DNA of 61,734 nt, from positions 1 through 61,734 of IMG/VR virus record IMGVR_UViG_3300022074_000037, one strand, 5' to 3'. Positions 37,522 through 45,917 of the stretch are shown in pieces. This DNA comes from a virus. The translations under genes and the position numbers were made by a program. The notes under the pieces are model-generated. The model was given only the letters and a program-made list of their open reading frames with translations, did not search any database and was not told where the DNA came from. Every line of letters begins with the position of its first letter. The first letter of the stretch is position 1.

Positions 37522-38042
37522 TAAATCATCTTCCTAGAATCTGACCATACTTCAGTCGCAGACGCTTTCTTAAACCGTTGTACTGGTAACATAATTGCAG
37601 TAAGGTTGTCATCATCTGGTATCTTGCGAAAGGCCGACTTTGTAAACCCATACAAATATCTTTTCAGACATGGACGAGTCAATCGGTTATTTTCAATCGC
37701 ACTGATACTTAGATTATCACCACCAGCCGCATCAAGTAATCTCGCTCTTAATGCATATGGTAGATAGTGAAAGTTAAGACCAAGGAAACCATTACTATAT
37801 CTTTTCAATGGTAGTACCAATGGGAACGTGTCATAGTATGGTAGTTTATTTCTCAACTTAGGAGAATACACAAACATATTCAATGAACCAAACGCAGGCG
37901 TTCTATTTAAATCACCACTACGCAACAGTTCAGGCACACTAGGTGTACCCAATTCCTTAATACGATTTCGATACCATTTAAACGGTTCGTTGCCCGTCTT
38001 TATCTGTTTCGATATCCTGTCAAAGTAACTTTCTTCTGCCAT
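37521..38042 (-). CDS. Conserved T4-like virion protein, unknown function
   Basis: 173 residues (NEPFKWYRNRIKELGTPSVP ... KLPYYDTFPLVLPLKRYSNG ... RFKKASATEVWSDSRKMI). A family conserved beside gp4 and baseplate genes in marine T4-like phages, as far as I recall. A DNA-end-protector or head-tail completion role is possible from position. Start overlaps by one base with the next minus-strand gene's stop region; TATAAATA lies just upstream at 38048-38055. Confidence 0.7.
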   Translation of the reverse strand: MAEESYFDRISKQIKTGNEPFKWYRNRIKELGTPSVPELLRSGDLNRTPAFGSLNMFVYSPKLRNKLPYYDTFPLVLPLKRYSNGFLGLNFHYLPYALRARLLDAAGGDNLSISAIENNRLTRPCLKRYLYGFTKSAFRKIPDDDNLTAIMLPVQRFKKASATEVWSDSRKMI

Positions 38043-38047
38043 ACTTC

Positions 38048-38055
38048 TATTTATA
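38048..38055 (-). promoter_or_regulatory. Late-type promoter TATAAATA (minus strand)
   Basis: TATAAATA on the minus strand ending 6 bases before the ATG at 38042, so that gene would be nearly leaderless from this promoter. Confidence 0.6.
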
Positions 38056-38485
38056 TCATCAATTCAACTTCTGTGAGGATGATAAACTCCATATTCCTGT
38101 CCTTACACCACTCTGTCGCATTCATCCACTTGGCCTCATTGATTGCATATGTACGCACCTCATTGATGTATTTCTTGGTTTTGCGTTTTGGTGTTTTAGG
38201 GGGTTTTGTTTGCACTTTCGGTTTGACTTCTACTACCCACTTCTTGACTTTGTTTTCTTTGGTTTTGACCTTTACATAGAAGTCTGGAAAGTAACGGTGT
38301 ATCTTACCATCAATGGGTGAACGATATGGAATGAAAAACTCTTCAGAACCCCATTCTATAATTCTGTCATTCATGTCACAATAAACCATGAACTTTCGCT
38401 CCCACAAACTACGATAAATAATATTAGATGGGTCGCCTTTATACTTTTTGGGGTTGGATGGACTATATCTTCCACGGTATGCCAT
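38051..38485 (-). CDS. 4: Head completion protein (T4 gp4-like)
   Basis: 144 residues from ATG at 38485 (the frame is open further to 38644, but that part overlaps the divergent gp48 gene). MAYRGRYSPSNPKKYKGDPS, NIIYRSLWERKFMVY, EWGSEEFFIPYRSPIDGKIH-RYFPDFYVK align clearly with T4 gp4. The RYFPDF(Y)VK ... VVEVKPK core is PD-(D/E)XK nuclease-like (Asp, Glu-x-Lys). gp4 finishes the packaged head before tail joining. Confidence 0.93.
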   Translation of the reverse strand: MAYRGRYSPSNPKKYKGDPSNIIYRSLWERKFMVYCDMNDRIIEWGSEEFFIPYRSPIDGKIHRYFPDFYVKVKTKENKVKKWVVEVKPKVQTKPPKTPKRKTKKYINEVRTYAINEAKWMNATEWCKDRNMEFIILTEVELMI

Positions 38486-38528
38486 GATGTTACACCTAAA
38501 TAAATAATATACAAGGATATTTATAACG

Positions 38529-39587
38529 ATGCGTGGATTCTTAAACGAAATCAAAAATGTTGCAATTAACAGGGCAACGAACAGAATTAACAATGCACTG
38601 GGCGGTTTAGTCAGTCCTTTGGGAAGAGGTATTCCCAATAACATTGGTGGTACATTTCAAACGAATGTGTACAACACCCTTGCAAACAATCCCTTCAAAG
38701 GTGAAACCGTCATCTACCCAGAAGACTTAGGGTCAAATGACCAAGGCCACTATGTGCAGTTTTACATCAACGAACAACAAAATGCACAGGTGAACTTCCA
38801 AGGTAAAAGTCCAACATTTGCACCAAGTGGTGAACAGTTAAGTGGTGGTACATCAACTGCATCAATCAAACGTGCGCCCACCAAAAGATTGCAAAGTTCA
38901 ATTTGTATGTATATGCCCGCAACGGTTAGTGCATCACAGAACTCAAAGTATGGTGAAGTAGAAATTGGCGCCGCAGTTGCGACTGCACTTGCAGCGTATA
39001 AAGGATACCAAGATGGTACAGGTTTCTTTGGTACAATGGAATCTGTTTTTGCAAACGCATCACCAACAATGAAAGAGAATTTGGCCGAGGCAGGTAAGAA
39101 GGCACTTGACATTGCAGCGCCAGGCGCCAAGGCGGCGATTGACATTGCGAGAGGTAAGGTTACAAACAACCGTATGGAGATGGTATTTGAGGGTGTTGAT
39201 AGAAGGTCATTCAGTTTCAGTTTCAAGATGATGCCCAAGTCAGAGGCAGAGGCGATTGCAGTCGATAAGATTGTCAATATGTTTAGGTTCTACATGGCAC
39301 CATCATTTGACAGTGCGGCCACTCAATCCAGAACATTCATCGTACCAGCAACATTTGATATTGAGTATTATTACAACCCTGGCAAGAGAAACAAATTCTT
39401 GAACAGGATTTCAACTTGTGTTCTTGAATCATGTAACGTCACATATGGTGGAGAACGTACACAGTTCTTCAGACCAACAAGTGGTGGTGTACATGGTGAT
39501 GGTGCTCCCCCTGTTGAAACTTCTATTGAGTTGTCATTCAAAGAACTGGAAGTTATCACCAGAGAAAAAATTGCAGAGGGTTTCTAA
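38529..39587 (+). CDS. 48: Baseplate tail tube cap (T4 gp48-like)
   Basis: 352 residues. FLNEIKNVAINRATNRINNA at the N-terminus, YVQFYINEQ, an Ala/Gly-rich insert, NNRMEMVFEGVDRRSFSFSF-KMMPKSEAEA and MFRFYMAPSF are typical of gp48 in marine T4-like phages. It caps the baseplate hub and, with gp54, starts the tail tube. Diverges from gp4, 43 bases apart; starts the 38529-41497 baseplate operon with gp53 and the hub protein. Confidence 0.82.
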   Translation: MRGFLNEIKNVAINRATNRINNALGGLVSPLGRGIPNNIGGTFQTNVYNTLANNPFKGETVIYPEDLGSNDQGHYVQFYINEQQNAQVNFQGKSPTFAPSGEQLSGGTSTASIKRAPTKRLQSSICMYMPATVSASQNSKYGEVEIGAAVATALAAYKGYQDGTGFFGTMESVFANASPTMKENLAEAGKKALDIAAPGAKAAIDIARGKVTNNRMEMVFEGVDRRSFSFSFKMMPKSEAEAIAVDKIVNMFRFYMAPSFDSAATQSRTFIVPATFDIEYYYNPGKRNKFLNRISTCVLESCNVTYGGERTQFFRPTSGGVHGDGAPPVETSIELSFKELEVITREKIAEGF

Positions 39588-40115
39588 ATGTCATATTTTT
39601 CTATGTTCCCAGAGATTGTTTACGATGCAAAAGGTAATAACAAGTATACACTGATGAAAGACATCTTTCGCAGAGTGAAGATTAGTTCATCTGCAAGGAA
39701 CGCCGTCATGGAGTATGATTACTATGATGTACAGGATGGAGAGGCACCAGAAATTATTGCATACAAGTATTATGGTGATGCAGAGTTACACTGGACTATT
39801 CTAGTTGCAAACAACATTGTAGATTACTATCACGATTGGCCCATGTCATCACAGACATTTGAACAGTATATGAAAGAGAAGTACACGAACCCAGACGCAA
39901 TCCATCATTACGAAATCGAACAAACATCTGGTGACACAACTGAGGTGATTGATGTAGGAATGAATACTACAGACTATCCATCTGCGACACCGATTTCTAA
40001 CTACACATACGAGACAAGAATCCAAGATGTGAAACGACAAATCAGATTGATACAACCGCAATATATTGAAGACTTTGTAGACGAATTTGAGACAAAACTT
40101 AAAGAAGGTGATTAA
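39588..40115 (+). CDS. 53: Baseplate wedge protein (T4 gp53-like)
   Basis: 175 residues starting directly after the gp48 stop. DIFRRVKISSSARNAVMEYD, PEIIAYKYYGDAELHWTILV and NNIVDYYHDWPMS are the gp53/LysM-like wedge signature. gp53 binds gp6 and holds neighbouring wedges around the hub. Confidence 0.92.
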   Translation: MSYFSMFPEIVYDAKGNNKYTLMKDIFRRVKISSSARNAVMEYDYYDVQDGEAPEIIAYKYYGDAELHWTILVANNIVDYYHDWPMSSQTFEQYMKEKYTNPDAIHHYEIEQTSGDTTEVIDVGMNTTDYPSATPISNYTYETRIQDVKRQIRLIQPQYIEDFVDEFETKLKEGD

Positions 40116-40117
40116 AC

Positions 40118-41497
40118 ATGGCTAGAGGTGACTTGCAATTTGCGGGCGAATTTCTGGTTCAACGTGCAGAGTTATTAACTGCATCTGGTACAACATATGA
40201 TATCAGACAGTTGATTCAATCCATCAACATATACGAAGACATTTTCTCAACCGCAGTCAGTGGAGATATTGTTCTGAAAGATACCAACAACATGGTTGCA
40301 AACGGCCCAATTGTTGGTGAAGAACGTCTGTTACTAAAAATCCACACACCACAAGCGAATCCAAATGAAGATTCAGTAATCGACTATACAGACACACCGT
40401 TGATACTGTATCGTGTAAACCTTGTGACAGGTGAGGGTGAGAATGCATTGTTGTATTCACTAAACTTCACAACACAAGAGGCCATTCGCAATCAAACATC
40501 AAGAGTTTCACAATCATACAGAGGTCAACCGTCTGAGATTGTAGAGAAGATTGTAAGAGATAAGAACTATCTGGACTCCACCAGAAGACTGTTCCTTGAG
40601 GAAACTGCAAACAATACAATGGTTCTGTTTCCAAACATCAAACCATTTATGGCCATCAATCATCTCAAGAAGATATCAAATTCAAAACAGTACAATCAAT
40701 CACCAGCGTGGTTGTTCTATGAAACCTGTAAGGGGTTTCACTTCAGAACATTAGACGGTCTTGCAAGTCAAGAAACCAAATGGGAGTTTGAAGAGAACAT
40801 ACCGAATACGTTAGATGAAAAAGGTGTGATTAGTGCAGAAAAAAATCTACATACGATGAATAGTTTCTCGATTCAACCGACAAGAGATACTATATATAAT
40901 ATGAGTGAAGGTCTTTACTCATCAAAGTTAAGAGTGCATGATTTGTACAACAAATCAGTCAAAGATTATGATTACAATTATTTGGACAGTTTTGCAAATG
41001 ATATCCACACAGAAACTAATGGTTCACCAATTGTTTCAGACTCAATCGACAGTTCTACAGGTAAACGCCTGAGTGACCATTCGGACACTAAACTATTTGT
41101 TTCGACAACAAGTAGTGGAAAACATTTTTACGAAACTCAAGACTATCCATACCAAAGTGACAACTTAGAGAATACACTACAACGAGGTAAATCTAGAGTG
41201 CAACAGTTTGAAAAGGGTGTCAAAGTACAAGTCCAAGCGCCAGGCCAAACTTACATACAGGCTGGTGACATCATCCAACTCAAAGTTGGACAGACATCTG
41301 CAACGTCAACTGGTAAGTATGATATGCAACACTCTGGAAGATACGTTCTCACTGCACTTAGACATCAATTCAACCTCACTGGTGACCCCAGACATACAAT
41401 CTATATGGAGGCAACCAAGGATAGTCTAATCGAACAATTACCATCAAGTGGCGCCCAGTACTCTAACAATGGGTCGGCCCAAACAGTAACCACATAG
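40118..41497 (+). CDS. Baseplate hub protein (gp27-like)
   Basis: 459 residues. FLVQRAELLTASGTTYDIRQ, IYEDIFSTAVSGDIVLKDT, a central beta-rich domain, and QAPGQTYIQAGDIIQLKVG near the C-terminus resemble the tube-like hub fold (gpD/gp27). Follows gp53 by two bases. By context and fold pattern it forms the trimeric hub that joins the gp5 spike; direct identity with gp27 is inferred. Confidence 0.75.
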   Translation: MARGDLQFAGEFLVQRAELLTASGTTYDIRQLIQSINIYEDIFSTAVSGDIVLKDTNNMVANGPIVGEERLLLKIHTPQANPNEDSVIDYTDTPLILYRVNLVTGEGENALLYSLNFTTQEAIRNQTSRVSQSYRGQPSEIVEKIVRDKNYLDSTRRLFLEETANNTMVLFPNIKPFMAINHLKKISNSKQYNQSPAWLFYETCKGFHFRTLDGLASQETKWEFEENIPNTLDEKGVISAEKNLHTMNSFSIQPTRDTIYNMSEGLYSSKLRVHDLYNKSVKDYDYNYLDSFANDIHTETNGSPIVSDSIDSSTGKRLSDHSDTKLFVSTTSSGKHFYETQDYPYQSDNLENTLQRGKSRVQQFEKGVKVQVQAPGQTYIQAGDIIQLKVGQTSATSTGKYDMQHSGRYVLTALRHQFNLTGDPRHTIYMEATKDSLIEQLPSSGAQYSNNGSAQTVTT

Positions 41498-41564
41498 GAG
41501 GCAAGTCATAACAACTCAAGAAATCTTTGTCATGATAGTTAAATCACATAGAGAAGGAATTCAC

Positions 41565-41741
41565 ATGAAAGCGAAACAAAAACAGAAACTAAAAAAGTTC
41601 ACCAATTTGCAGAGACAATCAAGGGAGTTAGAACCTATGAACCCAGAGGAACATAAATACATTAAAGAGTTGTTAGAGAAAGTAGACCATGAAAACATTT
41701 CAAGACTTACAAGAGGGAGTTTACGACCCCAATATATTTAA
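41565..41741 (+). CDS. Small basic hypothetical protein
   Basis: 58 residues from ATG 41565 (AAGGAA upstream); an earlier in-frame ATG at 41532 lacks a Shine-Dalgarno. Lys/Gln-rich start (MKAKQKQKLKKFTNLQRQSR). Overlaps the next gene by 53 bases. Confidence 0.6.
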   Translation: MKAKQKQKLKKFTNLQRQSRELEPMNPEEHKYIKELLEKVDHENISRLTRGSLRPQYI

Positions 41742-42357
41742 AGCCATATTCATGGCAGGTGGGCCTGGCAGTGGTAAGTCTTATGTTGCAAGACGAACCA
41801 CTGGTGGGATGGGTATGAAGATGGTCAACAGCGATGACATCTATGAAAAGATGTTGAATGACGCTGGACTAGATACCACACCAGAAGACATTTATTCAGA
41901 CCAAGGACAAGAGATTCGTGGACGAGCGAAAGGTGTTACCAAACGTATGCAAGGTAACTTCCTTGAAGGACGTTTAGGACTCATCATTGACGGTACAGGT
42001 AAAGACTACGACAAGATTGCAAAACAGGTACAAGGCCTGAGAGCTCTTGGTTACGAATGTTACATGATATTTGTCAATACATCACTTGATACTGCACAGG
42101 AACAGAATGCAAAACGCAAACGTACACTTCCAGAGAAGGAAGTTACTACAATGTGGAATGCGGTGCAAAACAACATTGGTAAATTCCAGAGATTATTCGG
42201 TGGTAAGAACTTCATCATTGTCGATAATAACATGGCTGGTGAAGACGTATTTGAAAAGGTCTGGAAAAGATGTATGTTACTGATTCGCAAAAAGGTCACG
42301 AATCGCATCGCAAAAGCGTGGATTGCGAAGGAACTCGCAAAGAAAAACAGAAATTAA
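41689..42357 (+). CDS. P-loop kinase, zeta-toxin-like
   Basis: 222 residues. IFMAGGPGSGKSYVARR is a Walker A loop; VNSDDIYEKML and GLIIDGTGKDYDKI suit the zeta-toxin/polynucleotide kinase-like family (PF06414), with TLPEKEV and a basic helix as lid. Substrate unknown: a nucleotide, nucleic-acid end or UDP-sugar are possible. The basic C-terminus (RNRIAKAWIAKELAKKNRN-like) is notable. Followed by a terminator. Confidence 0.78.
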   Translation: MKTFQDLQEGVYDPNIFKAIFMAGGPGSGKSYVARRTTGGMGMKMVNSDDIYEKMLNDAGLDTTPEDIYSDQGQEIRGRAKGVTKRMQGNFLEGRLGLIIDGTGKDYDKIAKQVQGLRALGYECYMIFVNTSLDTAQEQNAKRKRTLPEKEVTTMWNAVQNNIGKFQRLFGGKNFIIVDNNMAGEDVFEKVWKRCMLLIRKKVTNRIAKAWIAKELAKKNRN

Positions 42358-42362
42358 TTTAG

Positions 42363-42389
42363 AAACCCTTGATTTACAAGGGTTTTTTT
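42363..42389 (+). terminator. Intrinsic terminator (CCCTTG-ATTTA-CAAGGG type)
   Basis: Stem AAACCCTTG/CAAGGGTTT, loop ATTTA, T-run. Confidence 0.92.
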
Positions 42390-42402
42390 CTTTATAAACC
42401 TC

Positions 42403-42431
42403 TTGACATTGTTCTCATAACATGATAGCAT
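42403..42431 (+). promoter_or_regulatory. Early promoter with spacer palindrome
   Basis: TTGACA (42403-42408), N17, TAGCAT (42426-42431). Spacer palindrome TGTTCTCATAACA at 42410-42422. The spacer differs from that at 17330 by a single base. Confidence 0.85.
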
Positions 42432-42464
42432 AACTATAGAAACTGAGAGAAGAGGTTCTATATT

Positions 42465-43115
42465 ATGTACAACAGTTCAACAGATGCCTACCAAGCGGCT
42501 GCAAAAATCATGTCTCATGATTATGCAAACAAGTACGCTAATTACTGGTCAAAGAAAAACAAGGTAATTAAAACAGGTAAGGCCAACTTCAAAGATGCCG
42601 GTCGTCAAAAGACCTACAATGCAGAATTCGCTGCCATTGCAGAGTATCGAAACAAATATCCCAATGACGTAAAATTCAAACGATTGAACTGGAAACAGTC
42701 AGAACGATATTTCAAGAAGATTGCAAAGTCTAAAACATATCAGGCATTGTGCAAGAAAGAGGATGCGTCACGTTATGGTCGATTAGACCCACAACTTGAA
42801 CTTGCACACTTTCGTGGACGCACCGCTGGACAGGCGACTTGGTATGGTACAATGCGTCTTCAAGAGAACAACTGTCCTTACACAATCATTCATGAGTTCG
42901 CACACTTGTGTGGGAATATGCATCATGACATTGGATTCCGTAGGGATGTAATCAAACTGTCTTCACGGTTCTTAGGAACTGAGTTTGCAAAAATGTTAAA
43001 AGGTCAGTTTAAGAAGGCCAAACTGAAAGTTACCGTATCGCAACACATTATGACACCAGAGAAGTGGATTGAGAGTGTGATGCGTATGGAGAAAATACGA
43101 GAAGGAAATATATGA
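42465..43115 (+). CDS. Putative zinc metallopeptidase (HExxHxxGxxHH)
   Basis: 216 residues. The C-terminal half holds TIIHEFAHLCGNMHHDIGFR: an HExxH with a further His at the metzincin-like spacing. The N-terminal half is helical and Lys/Tyr-rich. A zinc-dependent peptidase or SprT-like fold is likely. Second HExxH protein under a spacer-palindrome promoter (the first is at 22057), suggesting early attack on host proteins (inference). Confidence 0.75.
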   Translation: MYNSSTDAYQAAAKIMSHDYANKYANYWSKKNKVIKTGKANFKDAGRQKTYNAEFAAIAEYRNKYPNDVKFKRLNWKQSERYFKKIAKSKTYQALCKKEDASRYGRLDPQLELAHFRGRTAGQATWYGTMRLQENNCPYTIIHEFAHLCGNMHHDIGFRRDVIKLSSRFLGTEFAKMLKGQFKKAKLKVTVSQHIMTPEKWIESVMRMEKIREGNI

Positions 43116-43621
43116 TGAAAATATACTTGGATATGGATGGTGTACTTGCAGACTTCTTTACAGGGTTTGCAAATCACTTTGGAAAAGACCACTGGAAACA
43201 AATCCAGAATAAAGAGAAGTCGATACAGGAACTACAAGGTACTGACTTCTTCAATACACTTGATACCTATCCATCAACAATGGAGTTAGTCAACTTTGTA
43301 CAGACTCTTGTTGGTGATGACGATTGGGGTATCTGTTCTTCACCACTGAGAGGTGATAGAGACAACTCTGCATATTGGAAGAGAGTTTGGTTAACCAGAC
43401 ACTTCATCTTGCCGAAGATAGAGAACCTTATCTTTACTGGTCAGAAAGAAAGATATGCAATGGACAAGATTGATGGAAAACCAAATGTCTTGATTGATGA
43501 CAAACCAGACAACGTAGGACGATGGATTGCGAAGGGTGGTATTGGAATCAGATATCAGGCCAATGAGGATAGTCTTGTAGACCTCAAACAAAAGTTGATA
43601 AAAGCCGTAGAAAGTTCTTGA
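43112..43621 (+). CDS. 5'(3')-deoxyribonucleotidase-like HAD hydrolase
   Basis: 169 residues. IYLDMDGVLADFFTGFANHF is motif I (D-x-D-G-V) of the NT5C family (PF06941); ICSSPLRG is motif II, and KPNVLIDDKPDNVGRW contains the motif IV acidic pair. Dephosphorylates deoxynucleotides, presumably tuning dNTP pools with thyX, nrd and mazG. Overlaps the upstream zincin by ATGATGA; a promoter covers its 3' end. Confidence 0.88.
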   Translation: MMKIYLDMDGVLADFFTGFANHFGKDHWKQIQNKEKSIQELQGTDFFNTLDTYPSTMELVNFVQTLVGDDDWGICSSPLRGDRDNSAYWKRVWLTRHFILPKIENLIFTGQKERYAMDKIDGKPNVLIDDKPDNVGRWIAKGGIGIRYQANEDSLVDLKQKLIKAVESS

Positions 43622-43646
43622 CTTTTGTTGTGATAACAGGTATACT
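43618..43646 (+). promoter_or_regulatory. Early promoter with spacer palindrome
   Basis: TTGACT (43618-43623), N17, TATACT (43641-43646). Spacer palindrome TGTTGTGATAACA at 43626-43638. Confidence 0.85.
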
Positions 43647-43673
43647 ATGTATAGATAATAGAGGAGTGATTCG

Positions 43674-44099
43674 ATGGAATATGTGATGGAAAAAGAACTT
43701 GTGGACGTTATCAATACTCAACGTGCAGAGGCGATTGAGTTTTCTAAACAACCCAACTGTTGGATGGGTATGTATGTTGAACCCTCTGATACCAAGTATT
43801 GGTCAGAGCGTGTACCTTCTGGTACACTAAAGGAGTTCAACCGCATCAATCTTGAAGAGGATGCATACTACGCTGTTGCAGACGCATACAGTAAATCGTA
43901 TGCTCGTTCTTTTGATTTTGCATCTATGACAGATGCAGAGGTTGAGGAAATCTTTGACGATGCCTGTGCGTCAATGGAACGTGAACGCAAGTGGGAAGAA
44001 CAAATGAAAAAGGAAGCGATTGAGGAAGAGACAAATCTTGCGAAGTCGCTAGGGATTGATGTTCCCACACTACAACGGTGGATACAGGAGGCAGCGTAA
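43674..44099 (+). CDS. Early-type hypothetical protein
   Basis: 141 residues, acidic and helical (MEKELVDVINTQRAEAIEFS ... MTDAEVEEIFDDACASMERE), with a possible C-terminal helix-turn-helix-like end (KSLGIDVPTLQRWIQEAA). The latter recalls small DNA-binding motifs, but this is weak. GAGGAG Shine-Dalgarno and own promoter. Confidence 0.75.
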   Translation: MEYVMEKELVDVINTQRAEAIEFSKQPNCWMGMYVEPSDTKYWSERVPSGTLKEFNRINLEEDAYYAVADAYSKSYARSFDFASMTDAEVEEIFDDACASMERERKWEEQMKKEAIEEETNLAKSLGIDVPTLQRWIQEAA

Positions 44100-44365
44100 T
44101 GGAAAACTTTAGTGATTTAAAATTTCATAAGTTCATGGATGGTATCGCCGCCAGTGTAACGTATGGTGAATACGAACTGTCGGTTGTACAACACTCTAGT
44201 TCTTATGGTGGTAATGGTGGTCTGTATGAGATTGCAGTGTTCAAGGGTCATGAAATGTTAGAGATGCCTGGCATCACTGAAGATGGTGACACCGTAAAAG
44301 GTTGGTTGACAGAAGACGCAGTCACAGGAATCATGAAGAAGATGATTGCAATTGGAGGCCCGTAG
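44099..44365 (+). CDS. Early-type hypothetical protein
   Basis: 88 residues (FHKFMDGIAASVTYGEYELS ... YGGNGGLYEIAVFKG). TAATG overlap with the preceding gene. Beta-rich, no motif. Confidence 0.7.
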   Translation: MENFSDLKFHKFMDGIAASVTYGEYELSVVQHSSSYGGNGGLYEIAVFKGHEMLEMPGITEDGDTVKGWLTEDAVTGIMKKMIAIGGP

Positions 44366-44367
44366 TA

Positions 44368-44658
44368 ATGTTGTTTGCAAAGTGGCGTGATTGGACACCA
44401 GAGGATTGTTACAAGGGATATGAACTTGGACTTCAAGAACATGAGTATGATGACAATCTCAAGTGGGATTGGACAATCTACAAGTTTGTAGAAGAACGGT
44501 CTTATGATGGCCGCCCTCTTGCACGAAAGGTATTCACTCAACAGATGTACGAAGAAGTGTGCAGTTTGGATGTGTCACCTTATGAACGAAACAGGGGTAC
44601 AATTCGTGATTTGTTTCAAAAACAAGTTACAAAACTACTTGACAATGACAGTGAATGA
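44368..44658 (+). CDS. Early-type hypothetical protein
   Basis: 96 residues from ATG 44368 (GGAGG upstream). Acidic and Trp-rich N-terminus (MLFAKWRDWTPEDCYKGYEL), helical C-terminus. The next promoter lies over its 3' end. No family is recognised. Confidence 0.7.
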   Translation: MLFAKWRDWTPEDCYKGYELGLQEHEYDDNLKWDWTIYKFVEERSYDGRPLARKVFTQQMYEEVCSLDVSPYERNRGTIRDLFQKQVTKLLDNDSE

Positions 44659-44667
44659 TGGTATTAT
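44639..44667 (+). promoter_or_regulatory. Sigma70-type promoter
   Basis: TTGACA (44639-44644), N17, TATTAT (44662-44667). No TGTT-N5-AACA palindrome. Confidence 0.8.
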
Positions 44668-44703
44668 AAGAAGTAAAATGAGTGAGAAAGGTTTGGTTAT
44701 GTG

Positions 44704-44847
44704 ATGGATTACGACACACTAGAAGAAGCGGTTGCGGCCGCCAAGGAAATGGTTGTCGATTTGGAAACGATTGTGAAGATTACTATTGAAACGAATGGTA
44801 AGTATCAGTTGTTTGGAACTGGTAAGGTTGTACAGGTTGTAGAATGA
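44704..44847 (+). CDS. Small early-type hypothetical protein
   Basis: 47 residues (TLEEAVAAAKEMVVDLETIV, then a beta hairpin KYQLFGTGKVVQVVE). Promoter at 44639; ATGA overlap with the following gene. Confidence 0.65.
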   Translation: MDYDTLEEAVAAAKEMVVDLETIVKITIETNGKYQLFGTGKVVQVVE

Positions 44848-44999
44848 CCAATTATGATTTATTATGTTTGCGTATATCTAAGGTAGAAAGACACCTAGAG
44901 AAGATGCAAGATTGGGGTTGTACATCATGGGCAGTAAATTACTGGCAAGGTGTATTGAGTGCGTTATACACTCAGATACCCAAGGAGAAATTGAATTGA
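44844..44999 (+). CDS. Small early-type hypothetical protein
   Basis: 51 residues (LLCLRISKVERHLEKMQDWG ... SWAVNYWQGVLSALYTQIPK). Helical, Trp-rich. Coupled to both neighbours by overlapping start/stop codons. Confidence 0.65.
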   Translation: MTNYDLLCLRISKVERHLEKMQDWGCTSWAVNYWQGVLSALYTQIPKEKLN

Positions 45000-45283
45000 T
45001 GGAAAGGTTTCAGTTTGTAAAGGGTAGGAAATCACCCAAAGACCACATCATGTTATTCAATGGTGTTGCAGTCAAGTTTGAGGACGTTGCAAAGATGTGT
45101 CTCTTCTTCATGAAGAATGAAGATAATCTGTATCCACCAGAGAAGGGGTTCAAAGGGGCTACACTGTTCAAGGAATATATGTACGAAGTCTTAGAGACAC
45201 GACAGATTCCACAGGACAGGAAGTATGAAATCAAGAAAAACAAACTAACCAAAATAACAGAGGAAGGTGAAATCTATGAGTAA
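44999..45283 (+). CDS. Small early-type hypothetical protein
   Basis: 94 residues from ATG 44999 (AAGGAG upstream). Basic (MERFQFVKGRKSPKDHIMLF ... KYEIKKNKLTKITEEG). Mixed fold; no motif. An in-frame ATG at 44912 is inside the preceding gene and lacks a Shine-Dalgarno. Confidence 0.65.
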   Translation: MERFQFVKGRKSPKDHIMLFNGVAVKFEDVAKMCLFFMKNEDNLYPPEKGFKGATLFKEYMYEVLETRQIPQDRKYEIKKNKLTKITEEGEIYE

Positions 45284-45491
45284 TCAACGAGCCGGAAAAT
45301 GGAAATCTGCAACACTGCGTGATGGTGGTGGGATGCAACAGGTGAACTTCTTTAAGTATGCAAAGGAAGTACTTGAGAGTGAGGGTCATGAAGACGCCGC
45401 ATTCTATTTTGAACAAATTGAATCGTGGTTGCGTGAGGGTAAATCATTACCACAAGATTCACGTTCAATCGCACACGCATTGGGCGTATAG
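45276..45491 (+). CDS. Small hypothetical protein
   Basis: 71 residues from ATG 45276 (GAGGAAGG upstream), overlapping the previous gene. WKSATLRDGGGMQQVNFFKY, then a helical acidic part and SRSIAHALGV. No family. Confidence 0.65.
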   Translation: MSNQRAGKWKSATLRDGGGMQQVNFFKYAKEVLESEGHEDAAFYFEQIESWLREGKSLPQDSRSIAHALGV

Positions 45492-45506
45492 TAAAAGGAG
45501 TAAAAA

Positions 45507-45917
45507 ATGAAATATCTAATATATGGTATTGCCATTCTATTTGGATTGGTGATGGCAACAATTGCAAATGCAGAAACAACGAAAGACCATTTCAAGACAG
45601 TCTTTCATAAAACACCACACTATGTCGAGGTCTGTTATGACAAACGAGTTAGTGGAGACAAGACAGGCGATACACTGAAGGGTGCAATCCTTGGTGGTGT
45701 TATTGGTAACAATGTCGGTGACGTAGAAAATGGTGGCGCTATTGGTGCAATCATTGGGGGTATGTTAGGACACAACAATAGTAATGCATCTGGTGGTACT
45801 AAAACTATCTGTCAGACGGAGACTAGATATACAGAGGAGAAGAGAACAATCTATTCTCACTCTACAGTAACCTTCACACATGAGGGTAAATCATATACAT
45901 TGAGGTTTCAAAAATGA
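45507..45917 (+). CDS. Exported glycine-zipper protein
   Basis: 136 residues: signal peptide (AILFGLVMATIANAE), conserved YVEVCYDKRV, then a glycine-zipper membrane-inserting domain (GAILGGVIGNNVGDVENGGA-IGAIIGGMLG) as in 17-kDa surface antigen-like proteins (PF05433), and a C-terminal Cys/Thr region. Probably inserts into the outer membrane or periplasmic face of the envelope. AAGGAG Shine-Dalgarno. Confidence 0.78.
   Translation: MKYLIYGIAILFGLVMATIANAETTKDHFKTVFHKTPHYVEVCYDKRVSGDKTGDTLKGAILGGVIGNNVGDVENGGAIGAIIGGMLGHNNSNASGGTKTICQTETRYTEEKRTIYSHSTVTFTHEGKSYTLRFQK

Noticed and set aside
38486-38644. N-terminal extension of the gp4 frame on the minus strand
   Set aside because: The added residues are hydrophobic read-through of the opposite gp48 gene; MAYRGRYSPSN at 38485 is the standard gp4 N-terminus.
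41689-42357. Zeta-toxin-like kinase as half of a toxin-antitoxin system
   Set aside because: The small upstream gene (41565) is basic and overlaps, but nothing resembles an epsilon antitoxin; such kinases are ordinary in T4-like phages.
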